From DATDOY01 sp035293045 (GTDB lineage Bacteria > Actinomycetota > Acidimicrobiia > IMCC26256 > JACPCJ01), in NCBI GenBank assembly GCA_035293045.1, contig DATDOY010000076.1:1-30033 (forward strand): a stretch of 30,033 nucleotides of DNA, written 5' to 3'. The stretch's first letter is position 1; every line of letters starts with the position of its first letter. The notes under the pieces are model-generated. The model saw only the letters and a program-made list of their open reading frames with translations. It searched no databases and had not been told where the DNA came from. The translations under genes were made by a program, and so were the position numbers. Positions 7,518-15,807 of the stretch are shown here, piece by piece.

Positions 7518-8708
7518 ATGAGCAGAATCGTTCTCGCCAGCACCGATCCCGAGTTCGAGGTCCGCATCCGGGCCGCCTTCGACGACCAACTCAACGGCCA
7601 CCTCCGACGGATGCCGATCGACGAATCGCACGGCGAGGAACTGGCCGACGCAACCGCCGAACTGACTCACGACAGTCCTGACGTCGTGGCGTTCGGCGGT
7701 GACGTGGACGTCGAGACTGCCCTTCGACTCGCGCGGACCCTCGACCGCGACCGCCCCGAGGTCACGGTGATGCTCGTGACCAAGCCCGGCCCCAAACTGT
7801 GGGAGCGGGCGATGAAGGCGGGCGTGGAGGTCGTACTTTCCCCAGACGCCGGACTCGACGAACTCCGCGAGGAGTTCGACCGCGCCCTCGAGGCGGGCGA
7901 ACGGCGCCGCACCAACCTCGCCGGCGGCGGGAGCGGCGAGCGGGCCCATCGGGTCATCGTGGTGAGTTCTCCGAAGGGAGGGGCCGGCAAGTCGGTGATC
8001 GCCACCAATCTCGCCGTCGGCCTCGCGACCGCGGCCCCGGAGCAGGTGGTGATCGTCGACCTCGATCTCCAATTCGGCGACGTGGCCGGTGCCCTGCAGC
8101 TTGTGCCACAGCACACGATCGTCGACGCGGCACTCACGCCGGACCTCGATCTCACCAGCCTCAAGGTCTTCCTCACGCCGCACCGCTCGGGGCTGTTCTC
8201 GCTGTGCGGACCCGAGTCGCCGGCGGCGGCGGACGACGTATCACCGGAGCTCGCCGGGCAGATCATCGAGCTCCTCAGCGAGGAGTTCCGCTACGTCGTC
8301 GTTGACACACCCAGCGGCATCGGGGAAGCCACGCTCGCAGCGTTCGAGGCAGCCACCGATTTCGTCCTGGTCGGCAACATGGATGTCGCGAGCGTGCGAG
8401 CCCTCCGCAAGGAGGTCGACGTCCTCGACGGCACCGGCTTCTCGACGCAGCGGCGGCACTTCGTCCTCAACCGCGCCGACACTCGAGTCGGCCTCAGCGC
8501 TCCCGACGTCGAAGCGACCGTCGGGCTTCACGTCGACGTCGCCATCCCGAGCTCGAGAGCCGTTCCGCTGTCGTTCAACCAGGGCACCCCGATCATCCAG
8601 TCCGACCCCCGCTCCGAGGTCAGCAAGGAACTCACACAGCTCGTGCACCGCTTCGTCGAAGTGCCCGCCCAACCCGAGTCGACCGGCCGTCGGCTCCGCA
8701 GGAGGTAG
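7518..8708 (+). CDS. cpaE: CpaE/TadZ family MinD-like ATPase
   Basis: A 396-residue protein with an atypical receiver-like domain (about 1-125, lacking a full phosphorylation pocket) joined to a MinD/ParA-type ATPase. The deviant Walker A is SPKGGAGKS (Lys153 and Lys159), followed by the diagnostic VDLDLQFGD. VVVDTPSG is the Walker B region. In Tad systems this protein places the pilus machine at a cell pole. The start is the ATG at 7518, 33 nt after cpaB, with a weak CGGAGTG upstream. The AGGAGG that serves tadA overlaps the end of this gene, so translation of the two is linked. Confidence 0.92.
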   Translation: MSRIVLASTDPEFEVRIRAAFDDQLNGHLRRMPIDESHGEELADATAELTHDSPDVVAFGGDVDVETALRLARTLDRDRPEVTVMLVTKPGPKLWERAMKAGVEVVLSPDAGLDELREEFDRALEAGERRRTNLAGGGSGERAHRVIVVSSPKGGAGKSVIATNLAVGLATAAPEQVVIVDLDLQFGDVAGALQLVPQHTIVDAALTPDLDLTSLKVFLTPHRSGLFSLCGPESPAAADDVSPELAGQIIELLSEEFRYVVVDTPSGIGEATLAAFEAATDFVLVGNMDVASVRALRKEVDVLDGTGFSTQRRHFVLNRADTRVGLSAPDVEATVGLHVDVAIPSSRAVPLSFNQGTPIIQSDPRSEVSKELTQLVHRFVEVPAQPESTGRRLRRR

Positions 8709-8715
8709 TCCCGCC

Positions 8716-10158
8716 ATGAAGCTCAGCGAACGCATGAAAAAGGCCGGGCAGCCCGGCACCGACGCTCACGAGACCGCCGCCGATGCCGCTGCCACGGCTC
8801 GCCCCGGTCCGTCGCGGCGTCGAGCCGAATCGACCCAAGCGCCCGCGCCGGCCAGCCCGCTCGTCGAACTCAAGCACCGGGCCCAAGAGTCCCTGTTCGC
8901 ACGGCTCGGCGCCCGCCTGTACGACGCATCGCTGACCGAGGAGCAGGTCCGCGCATTCGTGGTCAAAGAGCTCGGCTCGGTCCTCGAGGCCGAGGACACG
9001 CCGCTCTCACCTGCCGAGCGGCAGCGCCTGGTCGCCGACATCACCGACGACGTACTCGGACACGGGCCCATCGAGGAGTTTCTGAAGGATTCCGACATCA
9101 CCGAGGTCATGGTCAACGGCTGCGAGCCGATCTATGTCGAGCGCGCGGGGAAGATCTACGAAACCACGGCCCGCTTCCTGTCGGACGATCATCTCCGCCG
9201 GGTGATCGAACGCATCGTCACAAAGGTGGGACGACGGATCGACGAATCCTCGCCCATGGTGGACGCACGCCTTCCCGACGGCTCGCGCGTCAACGCCATC
9301 ATTCCCCCCCTCGCCGTTGACGGTCCCGCCTTGACCATCCGGAAGTTCGCGACCGACCCCTACGGGCCCGAAGACCTCGTGCAGATGGGAACGCTCACGC
9401 GCGAGATCGCCGATCTGCTCGAAGCCTGCGTCGCCGGGAAACTCAATGTGCTCGTCAGCGGCGGAACCGGGACGGGCAAGACCACGCTCCTCAACGTGCT
9501 GTCGGGCTTCATCCCAGCCGATGAGCGGGTCATCACAGTCGAGGACGCGGTCGAGCTCCAGCTTGCTCAGCGGCACGTCATCCGCCTCGAAAGCCGGCCT
9601 CCCAACATCGAGGGTCGGGGCGAGGTCGCGATCCGCGACCTCGTGCGCAACGCGCTGCGCATGCGCCCAGACCGCATCGTCATCGGTGAGGTTCGCGGCG
9701 GCGAGGCACTCGACATGCTCCAGGCCATGAACACGGGCCACGAAGGGTCACTGTCGACAGTCCACGCCAACAGCCCGCGCGACGCCCTCTCGCGAGTTGA
9801 GACCATGGTGCTGATGGCCGGTATGGACCTCCCGGTGCGGGTCATCCGCGAGCAACTGAGCTCGGCGATCGATGTCATCATCCAGATCGCCCGTTTGCGG
9901 GACGGGACCCGGCGAATCGTCCAGATCACCGAGATCGAGGGCTTCGAGGGACAGGTCATCTCCCTGCAGGACATCTTTGCGTTCGACTACTCCGGCGGCG
10001 TGGACAAGACGGGCCGAATCCTCGGCTCCATCCAGCCGACCGGCCTGCGGCCGCGGTTCACCGACAAGCTCGAGCACTTCGGGATCACGCTTCCGGGAGC
10101 CATGTTCACTCCTCGCCAGCTCGTCGGGAGCGGCAACGGGAACGGAGCCCGGCGATGA
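8716..10158 (+). CDS. tadA: TadA/CpaF secretion ATPase
   Basis: A 480-residue CpaF/TadA motor ATPase of the VirB11/PulE superfamily. It has a disordered Ala/Pro-rich N-terminus (about 1-48), then the N-terminal domain (ADITDDVLGHGPIEEFL, VMVNG). The Walker A is SGGTGTGKTT (Lys255), the Asp box VEDAVEL (275-281), the Walker B IVIGEVRGGEALDM, and the His box STVHAN (347-352). It would form the cytoplasmic hexamer that drives Flp pilus assembly. AGGAGG (8700-8705) lies 10 nt before the ATG at 8716. The frame is open far upstream, but that is antiphase to cpaE and not real. Its TGA overlaps the next start (ATGA). Confidence 0.95.
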   Translation: MKLSERMKKAGQPGTDAHETAADAAATARPGPSRRRAESTQAPAPASPLVELKHRAQESLFARLGARLYDASLTEEQVRAFVVKELGSVLEAEDTPLSPAERQRLVADITDDVLGHGPIEEFLKDSDITEVMVNGCEPIYVERAGKIYETTARFLSDDHLRRVIERIVTKVGRRIDESSPMVDARLPDGSRVNAIIPPLAVDGPALTIRKFATDPYGPEDLVQMGTLTREIADLLEACVAGKLNVLVSGGTGTGKTTLLNVLSGFIPADERVITVEDAVELQLAQRHVIRLESRPPNIEGRGEVAIRDLVRNALRMRPDRIVIGEVRGGEALDMLQAMNTGHEGSLSTVHANSPRDALSRVETMVLMAGMDLPVRVIREQLSSAIDVIIQIARLRDGTRRIVQITEIEGFEGQVISLQDIFAFDYSGGVDKTGRILGSIQPTGLRPRFTDKLEHFGITLPGAMFTPRQLVGSGNGNGARR

Positions 10159-12095
10159 GGCGCCGTCGGATCGAGCGGCCCGTCGCGCGACGGCACGTCG
10201 TGCGGCGGCTCGCCGTCGCGACCAGCACCATGGCGAGCGTCGTGATGCTGTGGCCCCCCGGCGCCGCCGCTGCACAGGAGCCGCCCGCGATCACGGCGGT
10301 CGACTCGAGCGGTCACCCCGCTGTCACCCTCGTGGTCGAGCCGCCCGAGGCGTTCGCGGGGTTTGACCTTCCGGCTACGGCCTTTTCGGTCACCGAAAAC
10401 GGAGAGGCGAGGCATGTCACCGTTCAACGCGCCGGCGCCACGCAGCTCAGCGCCCTCGAGGTTGTGCTCGTCGTCGACACGTCGGGGAGCATGAACGGCG
10501 CTCCTCTCGACGAGGCGCGCGCCGCCGCGGCCGCGTTCCTCGGCGCCCTCCCCGAGGGAACCCGCGTGGCCCTCGTGAGCTTCGGGGACGTGCCGGTCGT
10601 GGTCACGCCGCTCACCACCGACGTCGGCGCGGTCGCGGGCGCCCTCACCAACCTCGCCGCCAACGGTGAGACCGCCCTGTACGACGCCGTCACCCTCGGC
10701 TCCGCACAGTTCAGCGGCACCGAGGGTGCGCGGCGAGCGCTCGTGGTGCTCTCAGACGGCGGTGACACCGCGAGTACGGCCACGCTCGAGGCAACCATGG
10801 GCACCCTGAATGGAGCCACGTTCGACTTCACGGCGGTGGCGCTCGTGACCCCGGAATACGACGGTGCCGCTCTCGACCAACTCGCAGCCACCGCGGGCGG
10901 TCGCGTCCTTTCCGCCGACCAACCCGACCAGCTCACCGCGGTGTACGGCACGGTCGCCGCGGACCTGCTCAACCGCTACGCCGTCACCTATACGAGCGCC
11001 GCCGGGGGCGTCACCCAGGTCGCGCTCACGGTGACCTTCGACGGCATCACCGCCTCGACCGACCGGGAGATCCGCCTGCCGGGCACGGGGACCGTCGCTG
11101 GTTCCGGTGTCACCGAACGGGTTGGTGCGGATCCCGGTTGGCTCGCCTCCCGCCAGGCCCTGTACCTCGGCGCCGGGCTCATCTTCACGGTGTTCGCCGG
11201 CGCTCTCGCCTGGACGTTCCTCCGGACCCGCGAAACGCAGGTGCGCCTCAGCGACCGATTCGGGTTCCAGCGCAGCCGCGGGCCGCTGCCGGCCATCACG
11301 CGATGGGCGGACCGCGCGACCGAGGCGGCCGAACACCACCTGAAGCGGTCGGGACGGGAGACGGCGCTCTACGAGAGCCTCGAGCGGGCTGGCATCGCCC
11401 TTCGTCCCGGCGAGTTCGTGGTCCTGGCGTGTGTCACCTCGCTGGCCGCGTTCGCCCTCGGTGTACTCGTCAGCGGATTCCTCCTCGGCTTGGTGTTCGC
11501 TGCCACCCCGGCGGCTGGCGCGCCACTCGTCCTCCACATCCTGGGCTCGCGAAGTCGAAAGATGTTCGGAGAGCAGCTCGCTGACACCTTGCAACTCATC
11601 ACGGGCAACCTGCGCGCCGGCCACTCGATCCTTCAGTCGATCGACTCCGTCGCCGCTGACTCCCCGTCGCCGACCAAGGAGGAGTTCGAGCGTCTCGTGG
11701 TCGAGATTCGGCTCGGCCGCGACCTGCCCGATGCACTGCGGGCACTCCACGCACGGATCGGCAACCAGGACTTCGAGTGGTTCGTCCAGGCCCTCCAGAT
11801 CCACCGCGAGGTGGGTGGCGACCTCGCTGAGATCCTCGACACGGTCGCCAACACGATCCGCGAGCGCACCCGCCTGCATCGCCACGTTCAAGCGCTCAGC
11901 GCCGAGGGTCGGTTGTCCGCCGTGATCCTCTACGTGTTGCCCTTCGCCGTCGGACTGCTCTTCATGCTCATCAACCGCGAGTACATGTCCGAGCTCTTCA
12001 CATCGACGCTCGGGAAGGGCATGCTCGTCGTCGCCGCCGGATTCATGACCGCGGGCTTCTTCTGGCTCCGCAAGGTCATCCGCATCGAGTTCTAG
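10155..12095 (+). CDS. tadB: von Willebrand A domain-TadB fusion protein
   Basis: A 646-residue fusion. An Arg-rich N-terminus and signal-like helix (about 18-40, ending AAAAQ) lead to an extracytoplasmic von Willebrand A domain. Its MIDAS residues are visible: DTSGS (108-112), Thr173 in NGETALYD and Asp201 in LSDGGD. A membrane helix (about 334-355) is followed by a basic cytoplasmic stretch and a TadB/GspF platform domain (about 410-640). That part contains RKMFGEQLADTLQLITGNLRAGHS and the typical DFEWFVQALQIHREVGGDLAEIL motif, plus C-terminal membrane helices. TadB is the inner-membrane platform on which TadA acts. The A domain could bind pilin, matrix or surface ligands. ATGA overlap with tadA; tadC follows after 12 nt. 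Confidence 0.92.
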   Translation: MRRRRIERPVARRHVVRRLAVATSTMASVVMLWPPGAAAAQEPPAITAVDSSGHPAVTLVVEPPEAFAGFDLPATAFSVTENGEARHVTVQRAGATQLSALEVVLVVDTSGSMNGAPLDEARAAAAAFLGALPEGTRVALVSFGDVPVVVTPLTTDVGAVAGALTNLAANGETALYDAVTLGSAQFSGTEGARRALVVLSDGGDTASTATLEATMGTLNGATFDFTAVALVTPEYDGAALDQLAATAGGRVLSADQPDQLTAVYGTVAADLLNRYAVTYTSAAGGVTQVALTVTFDGITASTDREIRLPGTGTVAGSGVTERVGADPGWLASRQALYLGAGLIFTVFAGALAWTFLRTRETQVRLSDRFGFQRSRGPLPAITRWADRATEAAEHHLKRSGRETALYESLERAGIALRPGEFVVLACVTSLAAFALGVLVSGFLLGLVFAATPAAGAPLVLHILGSRSRKMFGEQLADTLQLITGNLRAGHSILQSIDSVAADSPSPTKEEFERLVVEIRLGRDLPDALRALHARIGNQDFEWFVQALQIHREVGGDLAEILDTVANTIRERTRLHRHVQALSAEGRLSAVILYVLPFAVGLLFMLINREYMSELFTSTLGKGMLVVAAGFMTAGFFWLRKVIRIEF

Positions 12096-12107
12096 GAGGC
12101 AAGAACC

Positions 12108-13025
12108 ATGCCCATTCACGTGATCCTCGGCGCTGGGGCCATCTCGCTGGCCCTCCCGGTCCTCTGGTGGGCCGTGGCGAGCACCCGTCAGCCCACGGCA
12201 GCGGCCGTCGCCCGCAACCTCGCCGGCGGCCACGCGCCACTCGCCGACGTCCGCAAAGCGTTCCTCGACAAATCGGCGAGCGAGCGCGCCGTGCAACCTG
12301 CGGTACGGGCGCTCGCCCGCCGGGCCAGGCGGGTGACGCCGGTGGGAATGGTCGAGTCCCTCGAACACAAGCTCGTGTTGGCAGGCGTGTCGGAATGGGG
12401 CATCGAGCGCGTCCTCGCAGCCAAACTGGCGCTGGGCCTCGCGGGCGGAGCCATGCTCATGCTCATGTGGGTCGACGGAGGCTCGACGATGACCCTGCTC
12501 TCCGGCGCGCTCTTCACCGGCGTTGGGTGGTTCGGTCCCGACGCCGTCATCAGCGGACGCGTGCAGAAGCGTCAGCAGGCGATCGAACGCGAGCTCCCCG
12601 ACACCCTCGACCAGATCACGATCAGCGTGGAGGCAGGCCTCGGTTTCGAGGCTTCGCTCGCACGCGTGGCCCAGACCGGGACAGGCCCGCTCGCCCACGA
12701 GATCGCCCGGACCCTGCAGGACATCCAACTCGGTGTCCCCCGACGCGAGGCACTCGACAAGCTGGTCAAGCGCACGGAGGTCGCCGACCTCATGCGCTTC
12801 GTGAACGCCATCCGCCAGGCCGAGGGCTACGGCATTCCCATCGCCCAGGTGCTCCGGGTTCAGTCGGCGGAGTTGCGAGACAAGCGCAAGCAGCGCGCCG
12901 AGGAACGGGCCATGAAGATCCCCGTCAAGATCGTGTTCCCGGTGGTGTTCTGCATCTTCCCGACCCTGCTCACGGTGATCGTCGGCCCCGCGGCCATTCG
13001 CTTCATCCGTGAATGGCCCGGCTAA
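12108..13025 (+). CDS. tadC: TadC platform protein (type II secretion F domain)
   Basis: A 305-residue inner-membrane platform protein paired with TadB. Membrane helices lie near residues 3-22, 102-130 and 275-297. The F domain contains RELPDTLDQITISVEAGLGFEASL and the conserved FVNAIRQAEGYGIPIAQVLRVQSAELR segment, with KRKQRAEERAMKIPVKIVFP leading to the last helix. GGAGG (12095-12099) lies 8 nt upstream of the ATG. The 3' end overlaps the following DnaB-like ATPase gene by 13 nt, which shows that the latter belongs to the same transcription unit. Confidence 0.93.
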   Translation: MPIHVILGAGAISLALPVLWWAVASTRQPTAAAVARNLAGGHAPLADVRKAFLDKSASERAVQPAVRALARRARRVTPVGMVESLEHKLVLAGVSEWGIERVLAAKLALGLAGGAMLMLMWVDGGSTMTLLSGALFTGVGWFGPDAVISGRVQKRQQAIERELPDTLDQITISVEAGLGFEASLARVAQTGTGPLAHEIARTLQDIQLGVPRREALDKLVKRTEVADLMRFVNAIRQAEGYGIPIAQVLRVQSAELRDKRKQRAEERAMKIPVKIVFPVVFCIFPTLLTVIVGPAAIRFIREWPG

Positions 13026-14029
13026 TCGAGCCCGTGCCACGACCGTCGGCCACCCGCCTCGACGTGGTCCTCGGTTCCCTCGCGGGACGAGCGGGCGCCG
13101 GAGACGCCCCGCTCGTCCCCCCCTTTCGCACCGGCCTCGACCCCCTCGATGAGACGCTGCGGGGCGGCTTCCGATCGCAAGACCTCGTCCTGCTCGGGGG
13201 CAAGCCCGGCGTCGGCAAGACGATGGTGGCCGTCCAGTGGGCGCGGGCCATGGCGCTCGACGGGGCGGACGTGATCTACGCCTGCTATGAGCACTCACCG
13301 CGGCTCCTCGCGGCGCGCCTGCTCATGATGGAGGTCGGCTCCATCGCCAGCGGAAGCGGTCTGCGCGACGTGGAGCAGATCCCGCGGCACCTCGCCGACT
13401 GCGCAGCCGGATGGGCGACGCTCGAGGACGTCCCCGACAGTCGCGGCATGCTCTCGGACGCCCTTGCGTGCATGCGAACCTACGCCGGGCGGCTCTGGCT
13501 GGTCCCGGCGTCGTCGGATGTCACGGGGGTCGCCGAGCTCCGCGAACTCGTCAAGCGTCACGGGTCGGATCGCACCGCCGTCTTCGTCGATTACCTGCAG
13601 AAGATCGTTCCGTCGTCCGGGGGCGGCGAGCCGAACGCACACATGGCCGCCGCGGCCTGCGATCTCAAAGATCTGGCGCTCACCAGCAACGCACTGGTCG
13701 TGGCCATTGCCGCCTCGACGAGCGCGGGCCTCACGGAGACTCGGCTGCGGCCTCATCACCTACGGAGTGCGTCGGCGCTCGCGTACGAAGCCGACGTGAT
13801 CATCATGCTTAACGAAAAAGTGGATGCCGTGTCGAGGGTTCACCTGGCGTATGACCCGGTCAAGGCGGAGACGTTCCGCGACTATCTGGTCATGTCGATC
13901 GAGAAGAATCGCAACGGCCCCGCGGGAGCCGACCTCGAATTCGAGAAGGACTTCGCCTACGCCCGGCTCCTCGCCGCCGGCGGCCACGTCGCCCAGCGGC
14001 TGGTCGACGGACGGGTCGACGCCCGGTAG
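13013..14029 (+). CDS. Stand-alone DnaB-type RecA-core ATPase in the Tad operon
   Basis: A 338-residue protein with only the C-terminal ATPase core of a DnaB-family (SF4) helicase. Visible motifs are Walker A GGKPGVGKT (62-70), the H1a-like IYACYEHS (Glu93), and Walker B VFVDYLQKI (Asp193). ALAYEADVIIML and the H4-like IEKNRNGPAG (296-305), which in DnaB carries the arginine finger, follow. The DnaB N-terminal primase-binding domain is missing. It overlaps tadC by 13 nt and ends 4 nt from the convergent egtD stop, so it is the last gene of the pilus operon. A hexameric motor or regulator for the pilus is possible; so is a DNA-handling role. No membrane segment or signal peptide is seen. The function is unknown. 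Confidence 0.8.
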   Translation: MARLIEPVPRPSATRLDVVLGSLAGRAGAGDAPLVPPFRTGLDPLDETLRGGFRSQDLVLLGGKPGVGKTMVAVQWARAMALDGADVIYACYEHSPRLLAARLLMMEVGSIASGSGLRDVEQIPRHLADCAAGWATLEDVPDSRGMLSDALACMRTYAGRLWLVPASSDVTGVAELRELVKRHGSDRTAVFVDYLQKIVPSSGGGEPNAHMAAAACDLKDLALTSNALVVAIAASTSAGLTETRLRPHHLRSASALAYEADVIIMLNEKVDAVSRVHLAYDPVKAETFRDYLVMSIEKNRNGPAGADLEFEKDFAYARLLAAGGHVAQRLVDGRVDAR

Positions 14030-14033
14030 CCCC

Positions 14034-15005
14034 TCAGGGACGGACGGCAAGTACGAGCCCGAAACGGTCCTGCGCGTCGACGCACCACCTTCGGACGTTC
14101 AGCCCCGCATCTTCGAGCTCGCCGGTGATCCCCTCACGCGTGAACTTGGCGGAGATCTCGGTGCGTATCTCCTCGCCAGGGGCGAGACTCAACTCGGCAT
14201 CGATGCCGGCAAGCCGCGCGGAAACGGCGCGCCGTGCACGCAGGCGCATCTCCATCCACTGGTGCTCCTTGTCGTACAACGCGACATGCTCGAACGCGTC
14301 GATCGGGATGTCACCATCGAGCTCACGGTTGATCACGCGGAGGACGTTGAGGTTGAACTCGGCGGTCACGCCGGCGCTGTCGTCGTAGGCCGCTTCGAGG
14401 GTCCCGGCGTCCTTCACCAGGTCGACGCCGAGCAAGAATCCGTCGCCGTCCTCAAGGATCCCGGTGACCTCACGGAGGAAGCCGCGACGCTCATCGGGAT
14501 CGAGATTTCCGATCGTCGAACCGAGGAAGGCAATCAGCCGGCGGCCCTCCCGGGGCACCCGCGCCAAGTCCGTGTGAAAGTCTCCAACCAGCCCGACCAC
14601 GTCGAGCCATGGGTAGTCCGCGACCAGCGCTAGTGCGGCCTGTTCGATCGCATCCTCACTCACGTCCAGTGCCACGTAACGACGGCCGGTCCCCTCGGCG
14701 TGCATGGTTTCGAGCAACAGGCGCGTCTTGCGCGACGAGCCCGAGCCGAGTTCGAAGATCTCCTCCGGACCGGTCACCGCCACGAGGTCCGCCGCGTGGG
14801 CTTCGAGGATCTCGGTTTCGGCTCGGGTCGGGTAGTACTCGGGCAACCGCGTGATCTGCTCGAACAGGGCCGATCCCCGGGCGTCGTAGAAATACCTGGG
14901 CGGAAGGCGCCTCGGTGGACTCAGCAATCCGTTCTGGACGTCGAGCGCAAGCTGGTCTCGAACGGAGGCCGGGGTCGACAGCCGGCGGATGTCGACGCGC
15001 GTCAC
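14034..15005 (-). CDS. egtD: L-histidine N-alpha-methyltransferase EgtD
   Basis: A 323-residue SAM-dependent enzyme that trimethylates histidine to hercynine, the first ergothioneine intermediate. Conserved parts include RYFYDARGS (about 37-45) and LPEYYPTRAE (about 54-63), which contain the histidine-binding Tyr residues. The SAM motif is ELGSGSSRKT (85-94), with STIGNLDP (Asn167) and EISAKF (Glu283 and Ser285) equivalent to substrate-binding residues of the mycobacterial enzyme. The length matches the family (about 320). The GTG at 15005 is preferred because it overlaps the egtC stop as GTGA; the frame is open further upstream to 15077 but that part is antiphase to egtC. Last gene of the operon, converging on the Tad operon. 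Confidence 0.95.
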   Translation of the reverse strand: MTRVDIRRLSTPASVRDQLALDVQNGLLSPPRRLPPRYFYDARGSALFEQITRLPEYYPTRAETEILEAHAADLVAVTGPEEIFELGSGSSRKTRLLLETMHAEGTGRRYVALDVSEDAIEQAALALVADYPWLDVVGLVGDFHTDLARVPREGRRLIAFLGSTIGNLDPDERRGFLREVTGILEDGDGFLLGVDLVKDAGTLEAAYDDSAGVTAEFNLNVLRVINRELDGDIPIDAFEHVALYDKEHQWMEMRLRARRAVSARLAGIDAELSLAPGEEIRTEISAKFTREGITGELEDAGLNVRRWCVDAQDRFGLVLAVRP

Positions 15006-15802
15006 GCGTCCAACCGCATCACGGTGACGCCTTCGCTCGAGCACTCCACCAGCGAATCGTCGTCGATCGCCTGCCACGCGGGGTCGTCGTCAAGGGGTTC
15101 GGATGCGAGCACGACGCCACCCGGGAACCGACGGCCTCCCTCGAGCAGGTACATCGGATTGTTGCCTTCGGTTCTCCGGGCGGCGCGGACGGCCGCGAGC
15201 CGCTCGCCGTCCGCGATGACCACGTTGAGCGTGGCCGCGGCGTCCGCGGCCGCGCACACGTCGAGGATCTCTGTCGTCGCACGCTTGAGCGCCGCGGCGA
15301 GACCGGCGCCGCGGTTGTCGGCCAGGTGCTTCACGACGGTGAGGAAGACGACCAGAGAATCCGACACCGTATCCAGGGCCGAGTAGAGATCGTCGGGAAG
15401 TCGGCCCGTGAGCTCGCGTCCGGTGGACTCACGGAAGCGCCCGATGGAACCGTTGTGCGCACACGCCAGCGTGTCGTAGGTAAAGGGCGAGACGTTGGCC
15501 ACGCCATAGGGAACGCCGGGGCTCGCGTTGCGGATGGCGGCGAGCGCCGTGACCGCTCGAAGCCGAGCCGACAGCCCCGGCAGATTCGGATCCGACCACG
15601 GCGGGTTGTCAGAGACGTATCGCAGCGGCGATGCACCGTCGCCGTGCTCAGGCCACCACGCCACACCCGTGCCGTCGACGTTGACGCGCCCGCGAAACAT
15701 CTCCCGCGGCGAGTGGGCCTGGTGACTCAGCGAATGAGGAGCGTCATACAGCAGCGCACTCAGTGGCGTGGGTGGCCCAACGTAGGCCGCGAGTCGGCAC
15801 AT
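15002..15802 (-). CDS. egtC: Gamma-glutamyl-hercynylcysteine sulfoxide amidohydrolase EgtC
   Basis: A 266-residue class II glutamine amidotransferase-fold enzyme. It begins MCRLAAYVG, so Cys2 becomes the N-terminal nucleophile after Met removal. NVDGTGVAWW, LACAHNGSIG and SDSLVVFL match the Ntn-hydrolase active-site region. It removes the gamma-glutamyl group from the sulfoxide made by EgtB. The ORF is open to 15916, but only the ATG at 15802 puts Cys at position 2, which decides the start. It lies 5 nt after egtB and overlaps egtD by 4 nt. Confidence 0.95.
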   Translation of the reverse strand: MCRLAAYVGPPTPLSALLYDAPHSLSHQAHSPREMFRGRVNVDGTGVAWWPEHGDGASPLRYVSDNPPWSDPNLPGLSARLRAVTALAAIRNASPGVPYGVANVSPFTYDTLACAHNGSIGRFRESTGRELTGRLPDDLYSALDTVSDSLVVFLTVVKHLADNRGAGLAAALKRATTEILDVCAAADAAATLNVVIADGERLAAVRAARRTEGNNPMYLLEGGRRFPGGVVLASEPLDDDPAWQAIDDDSLVECSSEGVTVMRLDA

Positions 15803-15807
15803 CGGGG

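Noticed and set aside
6654..8183. 509-codon minus-strand frame opposite cpaB/cpaE
   Set aside because: Shadow frame; it runs across two real genes and an intergenic gap.
10752..13298. 848-codon open frame on the minus strand opposite tadB/tadC
   Set aside because: It is an antisense shadow of high-GC coding DNA. The plus-strand frames have clear family motifs, and this one gives Arg/Glu/Gly-rich sequence with no recognisable fold.
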